NCBI RefSeq assembly: GCF_945915435.1
Contig: NZ_CAMEFG010000030.1
Span: 1 to 44,138, forward strand
Direction of reading: 5' to 3'
From: an uncultured Paracoccus sp.
GTDB lineage: Bacteria; Pseudomonadota; Alphaproteobacteria; Rhodobacterales; Rhodobacteraceae
DNA: 44,138 nt
Below are positions 1 to 7,115 of this stretch, piece after piece. The notes beneath the pieces were generated by a model. It saw nothing but the letters and a program-made list of their open reading frames with translations, searched no databases and was not told the origin of the DNA. The translations under genes and the position numbers were made by a program. The stretch's first letter is position 1, and each line of letters opens with the position of its first letter.

Positions 1-384
1 CCTGTTCCATCGCCCGAAGCTGGGCGACAGGTGACAGGGCGATGAACTGGCGCAGATCTGCCGCCTCTCGGTGCAGCGCTTGCGCCTCGGCGGCAATACC
101 ATCGATCCCCTTTCTTCCCGCCTCGGCCAGCGCCCGCGACCGGATGCGGTGCTTCGCTATGTTGTCGGCGAATTGCGCCACAGCGCGAAGGTGAACCCCG
201 GTCAGCCACTCGGCACGGGCGTCCAGCAAGAGGGCATGCCGGTGATGGCCCACGGTGGCACGCTCATGGTGCCAGCGGTCGAGTTCGGCAAAGCGGATAC
301 CGTCGGCACGGCCCCGGCCTCGACCCTGCGCAGGACGGCATCGAACATCGCGTATGTCACGGAGCTGTCGGGTGGTGTTTGCAT
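1..384 (-). pseudogene. Unrecognised gene, 5' part, apparently frameshifted and cut by the window edge
   Basis: On the minus strand an ATG at 384 follows a good ribosome binding site (AAGGAG, about 390-400) and opens a frame reading MQTPPDSSVTYAMFDAVLRR. After about 28 codons, near 300-315, the protein-like signal with G/C-rich third positions moves to another frame. That frame is open to base 1 and reads GIRFAELDRWHHERATVGHH followed by about 80 more residues, rich in Ala, Arg and His. Adding one base in the stretch gtgccgacggt would join the two parts. I do not recognise the family. The gene points away from tRNA-Arg, where integrated elements often begin, but no integrase is visible. It could be a real frameshift, a sequencing error, or two unrelated frames. 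Confidence 0.45.
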
Positions 385-624
385 CCTTTCACCTTCTCCT
401 TGTCGAGCGGTTGTTGCGGCTTCGTTTGATTGGGCAGCTTGGGCGAAAATCCGGTTTATTTTGGGAAGCTGCATTTCGTTCTGTTAGCGATGATGGTGTT
501 GGGCAGGTTTTCGGGGCCTATCCGCTACCCCGCGAACGGAACAGGACCAGAACGCTGCAAACGTGCCGAATAATACTGTAAACGTCGGCGCAAGAGATTG
601 ATTTTTATATTGAAATAATGATAT
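385..624. other. Intergenic region between the edge gene and tRNA-Arg
   Basis: About 240 bases with no convincing gene. The part next to the tRNA (about 590-624) is AT-rich, unlike the rest of the window. It carries the ribosome binding site of the minus-strand gene starting at 384 and presumably its promoter. The short plus-strand frames crossing it do not show the codon pattern of the neighbouring real genes. Confidence 0.5.
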
Positions 625-701
625 TGGCGACCCCGGAAGGACTTGAACCCTCAACCTGGCGATTAGAAGTCGCCTGCTCTATCCAGTTGAGCTACGGGGC
701 C
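625..701 (-). tRNA. tRNA-Arg(TCT)
   Basis: The reverse complement folds as a complete 77-nt tRNA with an encoded CCA end. The acceptor stem is GGCCCCG paired with CGGGGTC (one G-T pair). The D arm includes CTCAACTGGATAGAG, and the anticodon stem GGCGA/TCGCC holds the loop CTTCTAA, giving anticodon TCT. The T loop is TTCAAGT. It reads AGA (and probably AGG) arginine codons, which are rare in this GC-rich genome. tRNA-Arg genes are common integration sites. The 3' end faces the left, where an unusual broken gene lies. Confidence 0.95.
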
Positions 702-737
702 GCATTGGCGCTTTCTTGGACCAGCTTGGCGGGTGAA

Positions 738-1229
738 TCAAGCCGTGCTTTCCGCCGGGGTGTCCAGGTTCAGGGCCAGGAACAGGCTGTTGGGGTCCTC
801 GGCATAGCCCTGAAAGGGTCCGCAGCGGGCAAAGCCTGCGCTTTCGTAAAGCGCGCGGGCTGCGGCGAAGCTCGGTTGCACGCCGGTTTCAAGGTAAAGG
901 CGGGACCAGCCCTGAGCCCGCGCGTGGCCGATCAGCACCCCAAGCATCAGGCGCGAGAGGCCCCTGCCCCGATGCTCGGCCAGGACTTGCATCGACTTGA
1001 TCTCGGCCACGGGGGGCTGGCCGGACAGGCGTTTCAAGGCCCCCATCGCGACCGGCTGGCCGCCGTCGCGGATGGTGAAGAAGGCGATGCCGGGCCCGGC
1101 CAGGTCCTCGCGCGGCAGCATGTGGATGGATTCGGGCGGCGTATCGGCATGCATATCCGCGGCATGCCGCAGAAACAGCAGGTCGAGATCGTCGGACATG
1201 GGCGATTCGAGGGCGACGGAAAGGCTCAT
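738..1229 (-). CDS. GNAT family N-acetyltransferase
   Basis: A 163-residue protein of the GNAT fold, which moves an acetyl group from acetyl-CoA to an amine. The acetyl-CoA loop is seen as QVLAEHRGRGLSRLMLG (motif A, R/Q-x-x-G-x-G/A type), preceded by a strand containing PVAEIKSM. The C-terminal part has the usual ALYESAGF helix-turn, followed by CGPFQGYAEDPNSLFL near the end, which is typical of small YhbS/PhnO-like acetyltransferases. The start at 1229 (MSLSVALE) is chosen because the frame upstream to 1370 reads as low-complexity, non-protein-like sequence; a second ATG ten codons on is possible. The substrate cannot be told from sequence. It stands alone between tRNA-Arg and a divergent DUF1489 gene. 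Confidence 0.85.
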   Translation of the reverse strand: MSLSVALESPMSDDLDLLFLRHAADMHADTPPESIHMLPREDLAGPGIAFFTIRDGGQPVAMGALKRLSGQPPVAEIKSMQVLAEHRGRGLSRLMLGVLIGHARAQGWSRLYLETGVQPSFAAARALYESAGFARCGPFQGYAEDPNSLFLALNLDTPAESTA

Positions 1230-1415
1230 TTCTCTTGCATCCAATGGATCGGCGCGGGAACAGGAAACGCCCCGGATCTGTGCCCGGCGAAGGGCGCGGC
1301 AGCCACATCCGCCATCCGGCGATTCCCCTGATCCGGCGTCCGGCCTATCCCCGCGGCCATCCGCATGCAAGGTGGCCCATTGCGGGCGCCGATCCGCGCG
1401 CTATATCATGAGGAC

Positions 1416-1838
1416 ATGAGCGGCAATCTGAACATCGTCAAGCTATGCGTCGGATGCGACGACCCGACCCAGTTGCAGCTTTGGCAAAGGCAACGCTGGG
1501 GCGATGCGAACCCGCAGCACGTCACCCGCATGTGGCCCCGGCGCGAGGCCGAGTTGCTGGACGGCGGCTCGATCTACTGGGTGTTCAAGGGCACGATCCT
1601 GGCGCGCCAGCGCATCCTGGCGCTGAATGAGCGCATATCCGAGGACGGCATCCGCCGCTGCGCCCTTGTGCTGGACCCGCAGCTTTGGCGCACCGCCGCC
1701 ACCCCTCGCCGCCCATTCCAGGGCTGGCGCTACCTGCCCGGCAGCGAAAGCCCGCCCGATCTGCCCGCGGACCGGGCCGAGGAACCCTCGCTGCCCCCCG
1801 AAATCGCCCGCGCCCTGTCGGACATGGGACTGCGCTGA
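1416..1838 (+). CDS. DUF1489 family protein
   Basis: A 140-residue protein beginning MSGNLNIVKLCVGCDD, which resembles the DUF1489 family of small proteins found widely in alphaproteobacteria and of unknown function. Recognisable parts are the early LCVGCDDP segment, a central HVTRMWPRRE and GGSIYWVFKG, and FQGWRYL near the C-terminus. These suggest a compact basic/aromatic domain, possibly nucleic-acid binding, though that is inference only. No signal peptide or membrane segment is visible. The start at 1416 is preferred over an in-frame start further upstream because the family start fits and the extra residues are not protein-like. It ends just before tRNA-Gly, which is on the other strand. 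Confidence 0.8.
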   Translation: MSGNLNIVKLCVGCDDPTQLQLWQRQRWGDANPQHVTRMWPRREAELLDGGSIYWVFKGTILARQRILALNERISEDGIRRCALVLDPQLWRTAATPRRPFQGWRYLPGSESPPDLPADRAEEPSLPPEIARALSDMGLR

Positions 1839-1864
1839 GGGCGGTTTCCAGGCAAGGGCGTGAT

Positions 1865-1938
1865 TGGAGCGGGTGAAGGGAATCGAACCCTCGTCGTAAG
1901 CTTGGGAAGCTTCTGCTCTACCATTGAGCTACACCCGC
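1865..1938 (-). tRNA. tRNA-Gly(CCC)
   Basis: The reverse complement is a 74-nt tRNA with encoded CCA. The acceptor stem GCGGGTG pairs with CACCCGC, the D arm contains GCTCAATGGTAGAGC, the anticodon loop is TTCCCAA (anticodon CCC) and the T loop is TTCGATT. It decodes GGG glycine codons. It lies alone between the DUF1489 gene and ileS on the opposite strand. Confidence 0.95.
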
Positions 1939-2131
1939 GACAGCGCCCGCCTAACCCGAGTTTCGGCTCGCGTCAAGCGCATACGCGCTTGCAGGCGCCC
2001 TGACCGCTTCCTATAAGCGCAACCATGTTTGTGACGGGCCGCAGATTGCGAATTAGCCGCCCGGCGGCGTAGGGGTTTCCTTGCCGTCGGGATGCCTTCC
2101 GTTCAGCCGTCAGCCAAAGGATTCTCCGCTT

Positions 2132-5053
2132 ATGAGCGAAACAACCGCAAACGCGCCCGATTACCGCGATACCGTATTCCTGCCCCGGACCGATTTCCCG
2201 ATGCGCGCCAGCCTGCCCGCACGCGAACCCGAATGGCTGGCGCGGTGGGAAAGACTGGACATCTACGGCCGCCTGCGCGCCAAGCCGGGTCGCACGCCCT
2301 TCATCCTGCACGACGGCCCGCCCTATGCCAACGGCAACCTGCACATCGGTCACGCGCTGAACAAGGTGCTGAAGGACTTCATCACCCGCAGCCAGCAGAT
2401 GATGGGCCGCGACGCGCGCTATGTGCCGGGGTGGGACTGCCACGGGCTGCCGATCGAATGGAAGATCGAGGAACAGTATCGCCAGAAGGGCCTGGACAAG
2501 GACGCCGTCGATACGGTCGAGTTCCGGCAGGAATGCCGCCGCTTCGCCGATCACTGGATCGACGTGCAGCGCGAGGAATTCAAGCGCCTCGGCATCATCG
2601 GCAACTGGGACGACCCCTATCTGACGATGAACTACCACGCCGAGGCCGTCATCGCGGCCGAGTTCATGAAACTGCTGATGAACGGCAGCCTCTATCAGGG
2701 GTCCAAGCCCGTGATGTGGTCGCCGGTCGAACAGACCGCGCTGGCCGAGGCCGAGGTCGAATATCACGACAAGGAAAGCGATACGATCTGGGTCCGCTTC
2801 CCCGTCCTCAACGGCGCCGAGGCCGGACTGGGTAAGGCGGATGTGGTCATCTGGACGACCACGCCCTGGACGATCCCCTCGAACCGGGGCGTCGTTTACG
2901 GGGCCGATTACAGCTATGGTCTTTACGAGGTCACGGCCACGCCCGATGAATGCTGGGCGCAGCCGGGCGACCGCTTCCTGCTGGCCGACAAGCTGGCCGA
3001 GGGCGTCATGGCCAAGGCGCGACTGACCCCGGACATGTTCACGCGCCTGCGCGATGTCGACGCCGAGACGCTGGCCGGGCTGAAACTTGCGCATCCCCTT
3101 GCCGGTGTCGAGGGCGGCCAGGGGGAATGGGACGATCCGCGCGATTTCCGCGCCGCGCCTTTCGTGACCGACGAGGAAGGCACCGGCTTTGTCCACTGCG
3201 CGCCCAGCCACGGGATGGAGGAATACGAGCTTTACCGCGACGCCGGAATGCTTGCGCAGGTCATCACCTACAACGTCCTGGACGATGGCAGTTTCCGGTC
3301 GGACCTGCCTCTGTTCGGGGGCAAGCGCATCCTCAGGCCGAACGGCAAGGAGGGCGATGCCAACAAGGCGGTGATCGAGGCGCTGGTCGGCGCGGGCAAA
3401 CTGCTGGCCCGCGGCAGGATCAAACACTCCTACCCCCATAGCTGGCGTTCCAAGGCGCCGCTGATCTATCGCAATACGCCGCAATGGTTCGCCGCCATCG
3501 ACGCCGACCTGAACGACGGCATGGACGAACATGGCGCGACGATCCGCCAGCGCGCGCTGAACAGCATCGACAAGCTGGTGCGCTGGACGCCGCAGACGGG
3601 CCGCAACCGCATTCATTCGATGGTCGAAGGCCGCCCCGACTGGGTGCTGTCGCGCCAGCGCGCATGGGGCGTGCCGCTGACCTGTTTCGTGAAAAAGGGC
3701 GCGAAACCCGACGCGCCCGACTTCCTGCTGCGCGACCAGCGCGTGAACGACCGTATCATCGAAGCTTTCGAGAAAGACGGCGCAGACATCTGGTATCGCG
3801 AAGGTTTCAAGGCGCAGGTCCTGGAAGGAATCGCCGATCCCGACGCTTACGAGCAGGTCATGGACGTGCTGGACGTGTGGTTCGATTCCGGCTCGACCCA
3901 CGCCTTCGTGCTGCGCGACCGCGAGGACGGCAGCCCGGACGGGATCGCCGACCTCTATCTGGAAGGCACCGACCAGCATCGCGGCTGGTTCCAGTCCTCG
4001 CTCTTGCAAGCCTGCGCGACCAAGGGCCGCGCGCCTTACAAGGGCGTGCTGACGCATGGGTTCACGCTGGACGAAAAGGGCATGAAGATGTCCAAATCGC
4101 TTGGCAACACGGTCGCGCCCGCCAATGTGATCAAGGAATACGGCGCCGATATCCTGCGGCTGTGGGTGGCGCAGTCGGATTACACCGCCGACCTGCGCAT
4201 CGGGAAGGAAATCCTGAAAGGTGCCGCCGACAGCTATCGCCGGTTGCGCAACACCATGCGCTTCATGCTGGGCAACCTCGACGGATTTTCGGACGCCGAA
4301 AAGGTGGCCCCCGCCGAAATGCCCGAACTGGAGCAATGGGTCCTGCACCGCCTTGCGCAGATCGACCGGCAGTTGCGCAATGGCTACGACCTCTACGACT
4401 TCCAGGGGGTGTTCCAGACGCTGTTCCAGTTCGCGACGGTGGACCTGTCGTCCTTCTATTTCGACATCCGCAAGGATGTTCTTTATTGCGATGCACCCGA
4501 CAGCCTGCGCCGCCGCGCCGCGCGGACGGTGCTGGACATCCTGTTCCACCGGCTGACGACATGGCTGGCCCCGATCCTGCCCTTCACGATGGAAGACGTC
4601 TGGCTGTCGCGCTTCCCCGGCGATGACGGTTCGGTCCATTTGCAGGACTTTCCGCTGACTCCTGCCGATTGGCTGAACGAGCCTCTGGCGGCCAAGTGGG
4701 AGATGGTGCGCCGTGCCCGCCGGGTGGTGACGGCGGCGCTGGAAATCAGGCGCACGGACAAGACCATCGGCTCCAGTCTGGAGGCCGCCCCGGTCGTCCA
4801 TGTCGAGGATGCCGAGACGCTGGCGGCGCTGAAATCCGTGAATTTCGCGGATGTCTGCATCACCTCGGATCTTGCGCTGACGGGGGATCCCGCGCCGGGC
4901 GAGGCATTCCGCCTGCCCGAAACCGCAGGCATCGGCGTGGTGTTCGAACCCGCGATGGGCGAAAAATGCCAGCGCTGCTGGAAGATCCTGCCCGATGTCG
5001 GCAGCCACCCGCATCCCGGCACCTGCGCGCGTTGCAGCGCGGCGCTTGGCTGA
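2132..5053 (+). CDS. ileS: Isoleucyl-tRNA synthetase
   Basis: A 973-residue class I aminoacyl-tRNA synthetase that charges tRNA-Ile in the cytoplasm. Visible landmarks: PYANGNLHIGHALNK with the HIGH motif at residues 71-74; a long CP1 editing insertion that normally hydrolyses mischarged Val-tRNA; KMSKS at about 652-656; and a C-terminal zinc finger with cysteines near 946, 949, 965 and 968. The length is normal for a bacterial-type IleRS. The start at 2132 (MSETTANAPDYRDTVFLP) fits homologues; the frame is open upstream but that extension is not needed. It is followed at once by a GC-rich hairpin, so it is probably a single-gene transcript. Confidence 0.98.
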   Translation: MSETTANAPDYRDTVFLPRTDFPMRASLPAREPEWLARWERLDIYGRLRAKPGRTPFILHDGPPYANGNLHIGHALNKVLKDFITRSQQMMGRDARYVPGWDCHGLPIEWKIEEQYRQKGLDKDAVDTVEFRQECRRFADHWIDVQREEFKRLGIIGNWDDPYLTMNYHAEAVIAAEFMKLLMNGSLYQGSKPVMWSPVEQTALAEAEVEYHDKESDTIWVRFPVLNGAEAGLGKADVVIWTTTPWTIPSNRGVVYGADYSYGLYEVTATPDECWAQPGDRFLLADKLAEGVMAKARLTPDMFTRLRDVDAETLAGLKLAHPLAGVEGGQGEWDDPRDFRAAPFVTDEEGTGFVHCAPSHGMEEYELYRDAGMLAQVITYNVLDDGSFRSDLPLFGGKRILRPNGKEGDANKAVIEALVGAGKLLARGRIKHSYPHSWRSKAPLIYRNTPQWFAAIDADLNDGMDEHGATIRQRALNSIDKLVRWTPQTGRNRIHSMVEGRPDWVLSRQRAWGVPLTCFVKKGAKPDAPDFLLRDQRVNDRIIEAFEKDGADIWYREGFKAQVLEGIADPDAYEQVMDVLDVWFDSGSTHAFVLRDREDGSPDGIADLYLEGTDQHRGWFQSSLLQACATKGRAPYKGVLTHGFTLDEKGMKMSKSLGNTVAPANVIKEYGADILRLWVAQSDYTADLRIGKEILKGAADSYRRLRNTMRFMLGNLDGFSDAEKVAPAEMPELEQWVLHRLAQIDRQLRNGYDLYDFQGVFQTLFQFATVDLSSFYFDIRKDVLYCDAPDSLRRRAARTVLDILFHRLTTWLAPILPFTMEDVWLSRFPGDDGSVHLQDFPLTPADWLNEPLAAKWEMVRRARRVVTAALEIRRTDKTIGSSLEAAPVVHVEDAETLAALKSVNFADVCITSDLALTGDPAPGEAFRLPETAGIGVVFEPAMGEKCQRCWKILPDVGSHPHPGTCARCSAALG

Positions 5054-5060
5054 AACAAGG

Positions 5061-5081
5061 CGGCGCCCCACGGGGCGCCGC
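5061..5081 (+). terminator. GC-rich hairpin after ileS
   Basis: Eight bases after the ileS stop, CGGCGCCCC and GGGGCGCCG form a near-perfect stem with a loop of about two or three bases. There is no long T run, so termination strength is uncertain. It separates ileS from the convergent gene ending at 5090 and may serve both. Confidence 0.6.
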
Positions 5082-5089
5082 AGCCTCGC

Positions 5090-6289
5090 CTAGCGGCGGA
5101 ACCAGAGGTTTTCCCTGCGCAACATCTGGCGGATCACCTGTTCGCGCGACGGCAGCCGCTTGCCCTGAAACATCGGGCGCAACCTGTCGCGTCCGGCGCG
5201 CTGGCGAAACAGTGCATCATAGGCGTTGTCCCCTTGCATTATCCTTGAAATTTCGGGAATTGCCGCGATTTCCTCGAATATTTCGATGGCCTGGTCGCTG
5301 CCGCGTGCGTAAAGCAGCGACAGGTTACGGTAATGGCAGGTCAGATCGCCGTCCAGCCCCGCCAGTTCCGGCCCCGGCCTGCCCCCGCCAAGCGAATGGA
5401 CGACCAGCGGCAGCACCACCTGATCCAGCCAGGGATCAAGGCTTTGGCAAGCCAGCGCATCGCCCGGATCGTCCCGCACCGCCAGCGCATATTCCAGGAA
5501 ACGCTGCCCGAAAACCGCCGGATCGGGTCCCAGGAACCAGCCGGCGTTGAAGTAGAGATACCTCTCCCAATGCTCATCCGGTTGCGACAGGTCCAGCGAG
5601 CTTTCGAAATCCAGCCCGAAACGGTCGTAGAGCGAGCGCCAGATCTGTGCATAACCCGGCCCGTAGGGCGGCGGCTCGGGCCAGCTTCCCTCGCGCTGCA
5701 TCGAGGCCGTGGGCCGGTCGAAATCGACCGCCAGGTCCAGCGCGCCGGTCACCAGCGTGTCGCTGTCGAAAAAGATGAAGGGCTGGCCCGGAGGCAACAG
5801 CGCCAGCGCCTCGATCTTGTTGCCATAGGGATAGGCGCGGCCGAAATGGCGGGCGGTGAAGGGCAGGATCTGCGCCCCGAGCGATTCCAGCACCTCGCGC
5901 GCCGGGGGCTGGATGCGGGTCGCGACGCCTTGCCAGGCGCCTTCGGGTTGCGGTTCGGCGACGATAAGCTGTCCCTGCCAATCGGGCGCGTTGCGGCGAA
6001 GGCTGGCGGCAAAGATGGCGGCCTCGCGCTCCAACCGCCCGCGTTGGCCGAGGATCAGGATATTGAAGGCGGCGGGCTGCGTCGTGGCGGGCGAGACCGC
6101 CCGCGTTTCGGGTTGCGCCGCCCTGCCCTTTTCCTCGCGGCGCCTTATCTGCCGCGCGGATTTCTCCGCCGCGCGTTCCTGCTGGCGCTCTGCACGCCGC
6201 GCCTCGCGCCGGGCCTTGTTTTCGGCCTGCCGGGCCATTCGCGCCGCATCACTCGCGCCCTTGCCGGGCTTGCCTTCATCCGCTGCCAC
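5090..6289 (-). CDS. Glycosyltransferase-like protein with a basic coiled N-terminus
   Basis: A 399-residue protein. Residues 1-55 are almost only K, R, E, A and Q and should form a charged helix. From about 75 a Rossmann-like strand (FNILILGQRGR) begins a nucleotide-sugar-transferase-like domain. FIFFDSDTLVTG at about 171-182 carries a D-x-D motif (175-177), which in such enzymes holds the metal and sugar nucleotide. A tryptophan-rich segment (ERYLYFNAGWFLGPDP) resembles the acceptor side of GT8-like folds. No signal peptide or membrane helix is seen, so it is probably cytoplasmic or peripheral. The start is GTG at 6289; the next in-frame ATG is codon 18. Donor and acceptor are unknown. The sulfotransferase gene upstream on the same strand suggests a role in surface-glycan building, which is inference. 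Confidence 0.65.
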   Translation of the reverse strand: MAADEGKPGKGASDAARMARQAENKARREARRAERQQERAAEKSARQIRRREEKGRAAQPETRAVSPATTQPAAFNILILGQRGRLEREAAIFAASLRRNAPDWQGQLIVAEPQPEGAWQGVATRIQPPAREVLESLGAQILPFTARHFGRAYPYGNKIEALALLPPGQPFIFFDSDTLVTGALDLAVDFDRPTASMQREGSWPEPPPYGPGYAQIWRSLYDRFGLDFESSLDLSQPDEHWERYLYFNAGWFLGPDPAVFGQRFLEYALAVRDDPGDALACQSLDPWLDQVVLPLVVHSLGGGRPGPELAGLDGDLTCHYRNLSLLYARGSDQAIEIFEEIAAIPEISRIMQGDNAYDALFRQRAGRDRLRPMFQGKRLPSREQVIRQMLRRENLWFRR

Positions 6290-6391
6290 GTCCCGTCCCG
6301 CCTCTTTGACCTGAAAACCGTTAACCCACCGATCTTAGGCCATCCGCCTTCCCGATGAACAGGGCCGGGCGCGATGCCATGCCGGGCAAGA

Positions 6392-7063
6392 TCAGAAGCT
6401 GTAGCCGAACGCCCCGATCTCCAGGGCGAAGTTGCGTTCGACGATTGCGCGTAACTCAGGCGTATAATGGCTGCGATAATCGCGGTCGCGTCTGGTCTTC
6501 TTGGTTTCCTTCAGGCTCAGCCGGGAATCGAGACCGATTCTTTTCGCAATGTCCTGCATGGCGCCTTCCAGGTCCTCGTATCTGTAGACCTGGTTGACCA
6601 TGAACTTGCCGTCCTGCGTGTAAAGACCCCAACCGCGATCATGCAACTGCCTGAGATGGCGCTCTTCCTTCACCATGCCTTCAAAGGTAAAGCGGGAAAC
6701 GTCCTCACCCCGTTTCTGACGTTCCTGCCTGATGTAATGATAGGCCGAAACCACCCTGTCGAACGGGTTGCGCTCGAAGGCGAAAGAGAAATAGCCCCTA
6801 TAGGACTGGTCGCCCAGATACCTGCGCGCCAGTTGGTAACGGGCATGGCTGGTCACGCGGGTTTCCCGCCCCGAGGGCATGACGATATCGAAATTCTGCC
6901 CGCCCCGCCCGGCCTCGTCCTGCCTGATCTGTTCATCGACGGGATGCAGGCGCGACAGGATATCCTGATCGCCGCAGATCGTGGAAAGCGCGATCTCGAC
7001 GCTCGTTCCGGCGGTTTTCGTCGTTTTCACGAAAACGAACTTGTGCTTGTGCGAAATGATCAT
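6392..7063 (-). CDS. Sulfotransferase family protein
   Basis: A 223-residue cytoplasmic sulfotransferase of the Sulfotransfer_2-like type, which uses PAPS as sulfate donor. The 5'-phosphosulfate loop is KTTKTAGTSVE near residues 13-23, and the 3'-phosphate site is FERNPFDRVVSAYHY near 96-110. The acceptor may be a polysaccharide, lipid or small molecule; the sequence does not say. The start at 7063 has a clear GGGAGGA ribosome binding site. It lies 102 bases upstream of the glycosyltransferase-like gene on the same strand, so the two may be co-transcribed, and 52 bases after the carB stop with a hairpin between. Codon use looks slightly less GC-biased than in carB, a weak hint of later acquisition. 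Confidence 0.82.
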   Translation of the reverse strand: MIISHKHKFVFVKTTKTAGTSVEIALSTICGDQDILSRLHPVDEQIRQDEAGRGGQNFDIVMPSGRETRVTSHARYQLARRYLGDQSYRGYFSFAFERNPFDRVVSAYHYIRQERQKRGEDVSRFTFEGMVKEERHLRQLHDRGWGLYTQDGKFMVNQVYRYEDLEGAMQDIAKRIGLDSRLSLKETKKTRRDRDYRSHYTPELRAIVERNFALEIGAFGYSF

Positions 7064-7085
7064 CGGATTCCTCCCTGCATGAACA

Positions 7086-7108
7086 CCCGGTCCCGAAACG
7101 GGACCGGG
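7086..7108 (-). terminator. Perfect hairpin after carB
   Basis: CCCGGTCCCG and CGGGACCGGG form a perfect ten-base-pair stem with a three-base loop, seven bases after the carB stop. On the minus strand it is followed by tgttcatgc rather than a long U tract. It is the likely end of carB and separates it from the sulfotransferase gene. Confidence 0.75.
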
Positions 7109-7115
7109 CCAGCCC

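Noticed and set aside
1973..5071. Open frame of over 1000 codons on the strand opposite ileS
   Set aside because: It is a mirror of the ileS codon pattern in a GC-rich genome. Its residues are low-complexity His/Arg/Gly/Gln-rich and match no family, while ileS is certain.
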